64,000 nucleotides of DNA from Croceivirga sp. Lineage in GTDB: Bacteria; Bacteroidota; Bacteroidia; Flavobacteriales; Flavobacteriaceae. Of the stretch, positions 33,516 through 41,008 are shown piece after piece. Below the pieces are notes generated by a model. It worked only from the letters and a program-made list of their open reading frames with translations, ran no database searches and was not told the origin of the DNA. Location: positions 186,001-250,000 of the forward strand of contig JANQRG010000035.1 of assembly GCA_028284665.1 (NCBI GenBank). Reading direction: 5' to 3'. Every line of letters starts with the position of its first letter. Positions within the stretch are counted from its first letter, which is position 1. Both the position numbers and the translations under genes were made by a program.

Positions 33516-34772
33516 ATGGAAAAATTATTACCCCGTTTTTTGGAATATGTAGCTGTGGATACACAAAGCGATCCGGATTCTCAAACCACGCCAAGTACCG
33601 AAAAACAATGGAAACTGGCCAAAAAACTGGTGTTGGAATTACATCAGATCGGAATGCAGGAGGTGGCTATTGACGAAAATGCCTATATCATGGCTACCTT
33701 GCCCAGCAATACCAAAAAAGACTGTCCTACCATTGGATTTATTGCCCATTTTGATACTACCCCTGACTATACGGGAGAAAATGTAAAACCGCAAATCGTT
33801 ACAGATTACGACGGAGGTGAAATCGTATTGGATGCCAGGAGTAACAGCGTGTTATCTCCCGACTATTTTCCGGATTTGCTACAGTATACCGGACAAACCT
33901 TAATTACCACAGATGGTACTACCTTACTTGGAGCTGATGATAAAGCGGGTATCGCAGAAATCATTACTGCTATGGAATATTTAATTCAGCATCCGGAGAT
34001 TCCTCATGGAAAAATACGGATTGCCTTTACCCCGGACGAGGAAATTGGGAGGGGTGCTCATAAATTCGATGTCAAAAGATTTGGCGCGGATTGGGCCTAC
34101 ACCGTAGATGGGAGTCAAATCGGGGAATTGGAGTTTGAAAATTTTAATGCGGCGGGTGCCAAGGTATTCTTTGACGGAAGAAGTGTGCATCCCGGATATG
34201 CCAAAGGGAAAATGATCAATGCGATAGGTTTGGCCAATACCTTTATGAGTCTGCTGCCCAAACACGAAGTTCCAGAAACCACTGAAGACCGACAGGGTTT
34301 TTTCCATATCCATACTGTTAGCGGAAAAGTAGAACATGCCCAAATGGAGCTGATTATCCGGGATCATGACGAAGAACAGTTCCAGGCCAGGAAAGCGCTA
34401 TTAGCTGACATTGCGGAAAAGATCAACACCACCGTGGGTGAGACCGTTGTTCGTCTTGAAATTACCGGGCAATACAAAAACATGGCGGAAAAGGTGGCAC
34501 CTGTGTTCCATATTGTTGAGCTTGCCGAAGAAGCGATGCAGGATCTTGGTATTGAACCGATCATAAAGCCGATTCGGGGAGGCACGGACGGTTCGCAGCT
34601 TAGTTTTATGGGATTACCCTGCCCCAATATCTTTGCCGGAGGGCATAATTTCCATGGGAAATACGAATACATTCCCCTGGAAAGTATGCAAAAAGCGGTT
34701 TTGGTTATTGCAAAAATTTGCGAACTTACTGCTGAAAAACTAGTGAAATATGGAAAAAGCAAAAAGCGCTGA
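33516..34772 (+). CDS. pepT: Peptidase T (tripeptide aminopeptidase)
   Basis: 418 residues. M20 zinc ligands and catalytic residues are visible: IAHFDTTPDYTGENV (first His and Asp), LLGADDKAGIAEI (bridging Asp), FTPDEEIGRGAHKFD (catalytic Glu and ligand Glu), DGSQIGELEFENFNA and a final His in GGHNFHGKYE. PepT releases the N-terminal residue from tripeptides in the cytoplasm. I used ATG at 33516; the TTG at 33498 lies inside a good -7 box (TATTTTTG, 33493-33500). Its end overlaps the next gene by 23 bp. Confidence 0.93.
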   Translation: MEKLLPRFLEYVAVDTQSDPDSQTTPSTEKQWKLAKKLVLELHQIGMQEVAIDENAYIMATLPSNTKKDCPTIGFIAHFDTTPDYTGENVKPQIVTDYDGGEIVLDARSNSVLSPDYFPDLLQYTGQTLITTDGTTLLGADDKAGIAEIITAMEYLIQHPEIPHGKIRIAFTPDEEIGRGAHKFDVKRFGADWAYTVDGSQIGELEFENFNAAGAKVFFDGRSVHPGYAKGKMINAIGLANTFMSLLPKHEVPETTEDRQGFFHIHTVSGKVEHAQMELIIRDHDEEQFQARKALLADIAEKINTTVGETVVRLEITGQYKNMAEKVAPVFHIVELAEEAMQDLGIEPIIKPIRGGTDGSQLSFMGLPCPNIFAGGHNFHGKYEYIPLESMQKAVLVIAKICELTAEKLVKYGKSKKR

Positions 34773-35343
34773 CGCTTATTTTTCCGAAGAACACCTTTTT
34801 AAAAGTGCTATTGGAATACTTCGGGATTTAGCCAAAAAAACCGAAGCCGTTGAGACCTGTAAATGGGGCATGCCGGTCTATACCATTCAAAACAAAAATG
34901 TTTTTGGCATTTGTAGGTTTAAAAGCCACTTTGGCATATGGTTTTATAACGGTGCCTATTTGAGTGATCCAAAAAAAGTGCTTGAGAATGCTCAGGAAGG
35001 CAAGACCAAGGCCATGCGACACTGGAAATTTAGCTCGGAAGAAGCAATTGATTCCGAAGGGGTCTTTTTGTATTTACAAGAAGCGATTCAAAAGCAAAGG
35101 GAAGGGAAAGTACTACAGCCTAAAAAGTCCTCCGCTCCTTTGGAAATTCCTCAACTGCTACAAAATTCCCTGGCAAAAGATGCCAGGTTAGCAGCTGCCT
35201 TCACAAAGTTTACCCTTTACAAACAAAAGGAATTCTGCGAATATCTGACCGAAGCGAAACAAGAGAAAACAAAAAACCGCCGACTGGAAAAAATTCTACC
35301 CATGATTGCAGAAGGTGTCGGCTTGAATGATGGCTACCGATAA
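34750..35343 (+). CDS. DUF1801/YdeI-family protein
   Basis: 197 residues. The N-terminal 110 residues fit the DUF1801 (iron-chaperone-like SHS2 fold) pattern: LAKKTEAVETCKWGMPVYTI, KSHFGIWFYNGAYLSDP. The C-terminal part (LQNSLAKDARLAAAFTKFTL, KEFCEYLTEAKQEKTKNRRL) matches the YdeI/OmpD-associated helical module. The combination is common in Bacteroidota, function unproved. It overlaps pepT by 23 bp in another frame, so it is likely co-translated. Confidence 0.85.
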   Translation: MEKAKSADAYFSEEHLFKSAIGILRDLAKKTEAVETCKWGMPVYTIQNKNVFGICRFKSHFGIWFYNGAYLSDPKKVLENAQEGKTKAMRHWKFSSEEAIDSEGVFLYLQEAIQKQREGKVLQPKKSSAPLEIPQLLQNSLAKDARLAAAFTKFTLYKQKEFCEYLTEAKQEKTKNRRLEKILPMIAEGVGLNDGYR

Positions 35344-35358
35344 GCTTTTTCGTTAGCG

Positions 35359-36699
35359 CTACGGCAACTCCCATCCATTGTAATACTGGGGCACTAATAG
35401 TTGATTAGAGCTCTCATTATCAAATTTTTTGTTTTCGGCATCCCAATAGATACGTTCGCCGGTCTTATAGGCAACATTCCCCATGTGACATACCAATGCG
35501 GTGTTATACCCTATCGTTATTGGAGCGTTTAACACTTTCGCGTCTCTGGATTTTACCGCAGCTAAAAAATTAGTAGTATGCAAATCCAATCCACTTCCGG
35601 TGTTGGACTGTAAGGGGATAGCCTCCATCTTTGGACCAAGGTTCTCACTCCAGTGCGGGCGATCGTTTTCCGGGATTACCTCCCACCCCCCTCTATTCAA
35701 TACCAGGGTGCCATTGTTTCCAATAAATGCAATACCGTGGTCTCTTCCGTAATTGCCTCCATCAATGCCCGTGGCATGTTCCCATAATATGGAGTAGTCC
35801 TCGTATTCGTATACGGTTTGTAGCGTATCCGGGGTTTCGGACGCATCTTCAGGATAGGCAAATTTTCCGCCAATTGCCATAACCGACTTCGGGAGCCCGG
35901 CATTCATCCCAAAAAGGGCGTAATCCACAAGATGTACACCCCAATCCGTCATCAGTCCACCGGCATAATCCCAAAACCATCTGAAGTTAAAGTGGAATCG
36001 GTTTTTATTAAATGGACGTTTCTTTGCTGGACCTAGCCATAGATCATAATCTACTCCAGCCGGTACATCACTGTCGGTTAACACAGGCACAGGTTGCATC
36101 CAACCCTGATACGCCCATGCCTTTACCAGGCGAATCTGACCCAGCTTTCCGGAGTGTACGAAATTTATAGCGTCTACAAAATGTGGTTGACTGCGTTGCC
36201 ATTGCCCTATTTGCACCATGCGATCGCTGGCATGCACTGCCTTTAACATGGCCTCGCATTCATAAATGGAATTGGCAATGGGTTTTTCACAATACACATC
36301 CTTGCCGGCAGCTATTGCATCAACCAATTGAAGGCAATGCCAATGGTCCGGAGTGCCAATTATGACGATGTCTACATCCTTATCAGCTAAAAGTTTCCTG
36401 TAGTCGGTATACCACTTCGGTTTTTTGATCCCTGATTTGTCCAGATCTGCTGTTCTCTTGTGCAACACCTTCTCATCCACATCACAGAGCGCCACTAACT
36501 GCACTTCACTGTTTTTTAGCATAGAAACCAAATTAGAGAAGCCCATTCCATTACACCCAATTACGCCAAGCTGAATGTGATCATTTGGACTTACCTTTTT
36601 CCGCATCCCTGCCAAAAGTTCTCCTGAAAATAGGGAAGGAAGGCTCAGGGCGGAAACGTACAACGCCCCCGATTTTAAGAATTGTCTTCTTGTTTCCAT
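35359..36699 (-). CDS. Tat-exported Gfo/Idh/MocA-family oxidoreductase
   Basis: 446 residues. The N-terminus METRRQFLKSGALYVSALSL is a twin-arginine signal. The NAD(P)-binding Rossmann motif is LGVIGCNGMGFSNLV, followed by CDVDEK and YCEKPIANSIYECEAMLKA (EKP motif with the catalytic Lys). The C-terminal alpha/beta domain contains DWGVHLVDYALFGM. Secreted members of this family in Bacteroidota act on sugars, some as NAD-dependent glycosidases. The substrate is not deducible; no sugar-transport gene is adjacent. Confidence 0.9.
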   Translation of the reverse strand: METRRQFLKSGALYVSALSLPSLFSGELLAGMRKKVSPNDHIQLGVIGCNGMGFSNLVSMLKNSEVQLVALCDVDEKVLHKRTADLDKSGIKKPKWYTDYRKLLADKDVDIVIIGTPDHWHCLQLVDAIAAGKDVYCEKPIANSIYECEAMLKAVHASDRMVQIGQWQRSQPHFVDAINFVHSGKLGQIRLVKAWAYQGWMQPVPVLTDSDVPAGVDYDLWLGPAKKRPFNKNRFHFNFRWFWDYAGGLMTDWGVHLVDYALFGMNAGLPKSVMAIGGKFAYPEDASETPDTLQTVYEYEDYSILWEHATGIDGGNYGRDHGIAFIGNNGTLVLNRGGWEVIPENDRPHWSENLGPKMEAIPLQSNTGSGLDLHTTNFLAAVKSRDAKVLNAPITIGYNTALVCHMGNVAYKTGERIYWDAENKKFDNESSNQLLVPQYYNGWELP

Positions 36700-36728
36700 A
36701 ACTGATTGATTTTGACAAAAGTTACAAA

Positions 36729-36758
36729 CAAAAAAAACCCTTTGAAAATTTCAAAGGG
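36729..36758 (-). terminator. Intrinsic terminator after yajC
   Basis: On the minus strand CCCTTTGAAA and TTTCAAAGGG pair (36738-36747 with 36749-36758), followed by a run of eight T. It ends the nusB-DUF1573-yajC unit. Confidence 0.8.
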
Positions 36759-36782
36759 CTTTCTACCAGAATATGGTATTAT

Positions 36783-37079
36783 TTATTTCTTTGCTGGCGT
36801 AGTGGCAGGGTTCAACTTTTTACTACCTTCCATGGACAAAGCACTACGATCGAATTTTAACCGTCCTGCCATGGTTTCCAAAATACAGGAGTTGTCCTTA
36901 TCATTCAAATCTACCACTTTCCCGTATAAACCGCTTTTCGTAATCACCTTATCGCCTTTCTTGATCTCTGCCAAAAACTTCTTTTCGTCTTTTTGACGCT
37001 TCATTTGCGGCCGGATCATAAAAAAATAGGCCACAACAAAAATGAGAATCAGCGGAAAAAACTGTCCCAATCCCTCCAT
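36783..37079 (-). CDS. yajC: Sec translocon accessory subunit YajC
   Basis: 98 residues: one N-terminal helix (FFPLILIFVVAYFFMIRPQM) with the hallmark MIRPQMKRQK, then a small cytoplasmic beta domain (IKKGDKVITKSGLYGKVVDL). YajC binds SecDF and the SecYEG channel. The C-terminal tail is Ala/Pro/Lys-rich. It is 7 bp downstream of the DUF1573 gene and followed by a terminator. Confidence 0.95.
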   Translation of the reverse strand: MEGLGQFFPLILIFVVAYFFMIRPQMKRQKDEKKFLAEIKKGDKVITKSGLYGKVVDLNDKDNSCILETMAGRLKFDRSALSMEGSKKLNPATTPAKK

Positions 37080-37086
37080 TAAAAAT

Positions 37087-37563
37087 CTATTTTACAGGAC
37101 CAGCAGGCGCTTGCTCCTTAGGTGTTACAAATGCTTTGATTCGCAATAGCTCAGACCCCTTCTCGGTGTTAGCCGTAACGGTTACCGTTTTGGTCACCTG
37201 ATTCTTACCGGTACCGTTAAACTTAACCACCAATTCGCCCGTGTCTCCGGGAGCAATAGGTGTATTTTTTGGATATTGTGGTACAGTACATCCACAGCTA
37301 CTTTTAGCATCGGTAATGATAAGAGGGGCATTACCCGTATTTGTAAACTTAAAAATAGTTTCCTGAGGAGTTCCCTGAATTATTGGACCAAAATCATGCT
37401 CAGATTTTTCAAACGACATTACCGGAAGGTTTTTTGCTGCCACATCCCGTTCTGATGCTGTTTCGATATTATCTGCAACTATCTTACTACTGGCTTTGTC
37501 TTTACAAGAGGTTGAAAACAGCAGCATACCGGCTATCCCAACGACAAAAACTATTCTTTTCAT
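37087..37563 (-). CDS. DUF1573 lipoprotein
   Basis: 158 residues from the ATG at 37563, which gives a clean lipoprotein signal peptide with STSC lipobox (Cys at 20). An ATG at 37602 would add 13 residues ahead of it and is less likely. The DUF1573 (ASPM-SPD-2-Hydin-like) immunoglobulin fold is seen in FEKSEHDFGPIIQGTPQETI, NTGNAPLIITDAKSSCGCTV and PGDTGELVVKFNGTGK. The domain's function is unknown. The nusB-DUF1573-yajC order is conserved in flavobacteria. Confidence 0.9.
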   Translation of the reverse strand: MKRIVFVVGIAGMLLFSTSCKDKASSKIVADNIETASERDVAAKNLPVMSFEKSEHDFGPIIQGTPQETIFKFTNTGNAPLIITDAKSSCGCTVPQYPKNTPIAPGDTGELVVKFNGTGKNQVTKTVTVTANTEKGSELLRIKAFVTPKEQAPAGPVK

Positions 37564-37604
37564 TATTACTATTTTTTGTTTGGGCAAAAATAAGGATTTC
37601 ATTT

Positions 37605-38552
37605 TTAAAGCAGCCCCCTACCCACCTTTTGCATCTTTCCGGAACTTTTGTATTCCTTCACTAATTTGTCCAGAATTCCGTTGATAAAAATGCTGCTCTT
37701 CGGGGTTGAATACTCTTTAGCGATCTCCAAATACTCGTTAATGGTCACCTTTTCGGGGATGGAAGGAAAATGGATAAACTCACAAATCGCCATTTTTAAC
37801 AAAATATGGTCTATTTCTGCAATCCTGTCTTTATCCCAGTTCGGGGTCTTTCCTTGAATTTCCTTTTCCCACTTAGCATTGTGCAGCAAGGTCTTGGTTA
37901 ATAAATCCTTGGCAAAAACCATATCCTGCTCATCCTTTAGCAATCGTGGTAGAAAGAACCTGTTCGGGCTGTCCGGTTTTGCTTTTTTTAACCGCTTTAC
38001 CAAAAAGGTGTTAACAATAGGAATGTCATCTGCCCATGTCAATTTATCATCTTCAAAATACTCGTAGATCTTTTCATTTGGAGCAATGATTTCTTTAAAG
38101 ATCGCTACTACAAATTCCCTATCCTCAGTATAACTACCCCCTTTAGTATTCATGTAGCTGTGATAGCCCTCACTCTTCATCAATTCCTTGTGGACGATCT
38201 TTACGTAGTCTTCATTAAGGTACCAGTTGTTTAGTCTTCGCTTAGAGAGTTCTGCTTTTACCGCTTCGTTGCCAACGAGCTGTAACAACAAGCCATTGTT
38301 TACGAATTTTTCGTTATTGGGAAAATTGTTCTCTGCGTCTGCCACATACTTTTTTGAGGCATGTGAAACATATTTCTTGGCCAGCTGCTGTAATTCTATA
38401 AGAAACCCTAAAAGCAACAGGTAAAGAACATACACATTGGCAATGCTAACATTCAAAAACTTCAATTGCTTGTCCAGGGAATCTTCCTGGGCCTGGGTCA
38501 GTGCATAAATAGACTGCATTACCTTAACCCGAATATGCCTTCTTGTGAGCAT
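37605..38552 (-). CDS. nusB: Transcription antitermination factor NusB, long Bacteroidota form
   Basis: 315 residues, about twice the length of E. coli NusB, as normal in Bacteroidota. N-terminal MLTRRHIRVKVMQSIYALTQ carries the RNA-binding Arg-rich start. The C-terminal half has the NusB core: WDKDRIAEIDHILLKMAICE, KVTINEYLEIAKEYSTPKSS and FINGILDKLVKEY. The middle insertion has no known function. NusB with NusE (S10) forms the rRNA antitermination complex. First gene of a three-gene unit. Confidence 0.92.
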   Translation of the reverse strand: MLTRRHIRVKVMQSIYALTQAQEDSLDKQLKFLNVSIANVYVLYLLLLGFLIELQQLAKKYVSHASKKYVADAENNFPNNEKFVNNGLLLQLVGNEAVKAELSKRRLNNWYLNEDYVKIVHKELMKSEGYHSYMNTKGGSYTEDREFVVAIFKEIIAPNEKIYEYFEDDKLTWADDIPIVNTFLVKRLKKAKPDSPNRFFLPRLLKDEQDMVFAKDLLTKTLLHNAKWEKEIQGKTPNWDKDRIAEIDHILLKMAICEFIHFPSIPEKVTINEYLEIAKEYSTPKSSIFINGILDKLVKEYKSSGKMQKVGRGLL

Positions 38553-38716
38553 TTAAAAGAACTTTAAAATTGCGTTCGGTTATTTCGGGCGTAAAAGTAA
38601 GGCTATATTTTATCTCGTCCTATGAGGTACGGGTATCTTATCAGTTTTATAACATTGCGTTTACCACCAATGCGCTATCTTTGGCGGGCATTTTTATTTG
38701 CTACTCGCTCCTTTCC

Positions 38717-40465
38717 ATGAAAGAACTACGCCATCTCAATAAGTACTTTAAGAAATACTGGTTCAAACTGCTTTTGGGAATTTTAATAACGATCATTGCC
38801 CGAATCTTCTCTTTGGTGATGCCTTCCTATGTTAGCAAGTCGATTAACACCATTCAACAGTTGACCAATGGTATCCTGGAAAAAGGAGAAGCAAAAACAC
38901 TATTGTTCGAATACATACTGATTATTGTTGGCGCGGCCATTTTGTCTGGTTTGTTTACCTTTTTAATGCGACAGACCATTATCAATGTCTCTCGTTATAT
39001 TGAATACGATCTTAAAAACGAAGTATTTGACCACTATCAAATATTGCACCTGGGCTTTTACAAGAAAAACCGTATAGGCGACTTGATGAACAGAATTAGC
39101 GAGGACGTTACCCAGGTACGAATGTACGGAGGGCCAGCCATCATGTACGGTATTCAAACCTTAACCCTTTTTGTTTGCCTTATCCCTTTAATGTTTATCA
39201 AGGCTCCTACAATTGCCTTTTACACCTTGGTTCCGCTACCTATTCTCTCAGTCCTCATTTACCAAATAAGCCGGATTATTCATAAACGCAGTACCAAAGT
39301 GCAGGAATTTCTCTCTACTCTATCCACATTTGCCCAAGAATCGTTTTCCGGAGTGGCCGTGATAAAGGCCTACAGCCTAGAACCCAAGATTAATGAAGAG
39401 GTCCAAACACTGGCCGTCCAGGGAAAAGATACCAGTATGGATCTGGCCAAAGTGAATGCCTGGTTCTTTCCACTAATGATCCTGTTGATCGGTATCAGTA
39501 ATATTTTTGTGATCTACATAGGCGGCAAGCAGTACATCAATGGGGAAATTGGCCTTGGGGTAATTGCAGAATTTATCCTTTATGTTAACATGCTAACCTG
39601 GCCGGTAGCTGTTGTAGGATGGTTAACTTCTATCGTTCAGCGTGCAGAAGCCTCTCAAAAACGCATCAATGAATTTCTAAAGGTGCAGCCCGAAATACAC
39701 AACGAAGTAGAAAAAGAAACCCCTATTCAGGGAAAAATTGAATTTAGAGATGTTTCTTTTGTGTATCCGGATACCGGAATAACAGCTCTAGATAAGGTCT
39801 CGTTTACGGTAAACGTTGGCGAGACTCTGGCAATTCTGGGAAAAACCGGGGCTGGAAAATCTACAATTTTAGATTTGGTAGCCCGGTTGTACGACGTGAG
39901 TTCCGGTCAGATTCTTGTCGATGATACCCCAATTACACAATTAAACCTGGAGAGCCTGAGGATGGGTATTGGTGCAGTTCCCCAGGATGCCTTCTTGTTC
40001 TCCGATACCATCGAAAACAATATCCGACTCGGTAAAGCAACCGCAACCCTTTCGGAAATTAAACAAGTAGCAATAGATGCCGTGGTACATGAAAATATCA
40101 TGGGTTTTAAAAAGCAATACGATACCGTATTAGGGGAACGCGGGATAACATTGAGTGGGGGGCAAAAACAACGCGTCTCCATTGCCCGGGCTTTGCTTAA
40201 AGATCCCAAAATCTATTTGTTTGACGACTGTCTCTCCGCCGTGGACACCGAGACGGAAGAGGAAATCCTTAAAAACCTGAAGAAGGCTTCAGCAGATAAA
40301 ACCACCCTGATCGTAAGCCATAGAGTATCTTCGGCAAAAAATGCAGATAAGATCATCGTACTGGAAGAGGGCAGGATAATACAGGAAGGAACTCATGCGC
40401 AATTGAACAACGTAACAGGCTATTATCAACAGTTGTACCACGACCAGCTTACGGCGAAAGATTAG
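38717..40465 (+). CDS. ABC exporter, fused membrane and ATPase domains (type IV, MsbA-like)
   Basis: 582 residues from ATG at 38717 (MKELRHLNKYFKKYWFKLLL); 49 extra upstream codons would reach into the nusB promoter region and are not used. Six helices fill residues 15-310. The ATPase has Walker A LGKTGAGKST, Q-loop VPQDAFLFS, signature LSGGQKQRVSIARAL, Walker B IYLFDDCLSAVD and H-loop SHRVS. Note Asp-Asp in Walker B, where the second position is usually Glu: the catalytic Glu is replaced by Asp (FDDCLS). Such subunits sometimes form heterodimers, but no partner gene is adjacent. The substrate is unknown, lipid or drug export being usual. Confidence 0.9.
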   Translation: MKELRHLNKYFKKYWFKLLLGILITIIARIFSLVMPSYVSKSINTIQQLTNGILEKGEAKTLLFEYILIIVGAAILSGLFTFLMRQTIINVSRYIEYDLKNEVFDHYQILHLGFYKKNRIGDLMNRISEDVTQVRMYGGPAIMYGIQTLTLFVCLIPLMFIKAPTIAFYTLVPLPILSVLIYQISRIIHKRSTKVQEFLSTLSTFAQESFSGVAVIKAYSLEPKINEEVQTLAVQGKDTSMDLAKVNAWFFPLMILLIGISNIFVIYIGGKQYINGEIGLGVIAEFILYVNMLTWPVAVVGWLTSIVQRAEASQKRINEFLKVQPEIHNEVEKETPIQGKIEFRDVSFVYPDTGITALDKVSFTVNVGETLAILGKTGAGKSTILDLVARLYDVSSGQILVDDTPITQLNLESLRMGIGAVPQDAFLFSDTIENNIRLGKATATLSEIKQVAIDAVVHENIMGFKKQYDTVLGERGITLSGGQKQRVSIARALLKDPKIYLFDDCLSAVDTETEEEILKNLKKASADKTTLIVSHRVSSAKNADKIIVLEEGRIIQEGTHAQLNNVTGYYQQLYHDQLTAKD

Positions 40466-40546
40466 CGAAAAAGTTGTCGCTTTATGATTTTTTTTACATT
40501 TTTACCAGAATAATGTAACGTTACACTAACAGAACACTGCACTAAA

Positions 40547-40921
40547 ATGGGTGAAAAAGATTTAATGGATCAAGAAGAAATATACTCCAAAGTCTTACGG
40601 GCTGGGAGGAGAACGTATTTTTTTGACGTGAGGAGCACAAAAGCCGGGGATTATTATCTTACGGTTACAGAGAGCAAAAAGTTTACTAACGATGACGGCT
40701 CTTTCCATTATAAAAAGCACAAGATCTATCTTTACAAAGAGGACTTTGGCGCCTTCAGGGAGATTATGGAGGAAATGATGGACTACATCATCGACGAAAA
40801 AGGCCTTGAAGTCATCTCCGAGCGTCATCAAAAAGATTTCAAAAAGGAAGAAGACGCAGATGCCGGCTCAGATGGCCAAGCTTCCGGAAATTTTACGGAT
40901 GTAGATTTTGATGATATTTAA
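40547..40921 (+). CDS. DUF3276 (PUR-alpha-like) nucleic-acid-binding protein
   Basis: 124 residues. The core (about 8-90) has the PUR-repeat pattern: IYSKVLRAGRRTYFFDVRST, DYYLTVTESKKFTNDDGSFH, KKHKIYLYKEDFGAFREIME. A Gly/Asp-rich acidic tail follows. Bacteroidota and Borrelia homologues bind RNA and DNA as dimers. The gene is monocistronic, with a strong terminator 26 bp after its stop. Confidence 0.9.
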   Translation: MGEKDLMDQEEIYSKVLRAGRRTYFFDVRSTKAGDYYLTVTESKKFTNDDGSFHYKKHKIYLYKEDFGAFREIMEEMMDYIIDEKGLEVISERHQKDFKKEEDADAGSDGQASGNFTDVDFDDI

Positions 40922-40946
40922 AAAAAAACCATAAAAAACATACTAT

Positions 40947-40980
40947 AACGGCCTGTTTCCACAGGCCGTTTTTTATTTTT
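40947..40980 (+). terminator. Intrinsic terminator of the DUF3276 gene
   Basis: AACGGCCTGT, loop TTCC, ACAGGCCGTT (10-bp perfect stem, 40947-40970), then a T-rich run. Confidence 0.9.
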
Positions 40981-41008
40981 AAGGCTGACTAATTCAAAAT
41001 CAAACTGC

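Noticed and set aside
38570-38716. 49-residue extension of the ABC exporter
   Set aside because: It starts 17 bp from the divergent nusB start and does not look like the family; ATG at 38717 gives the normal N-terminus.
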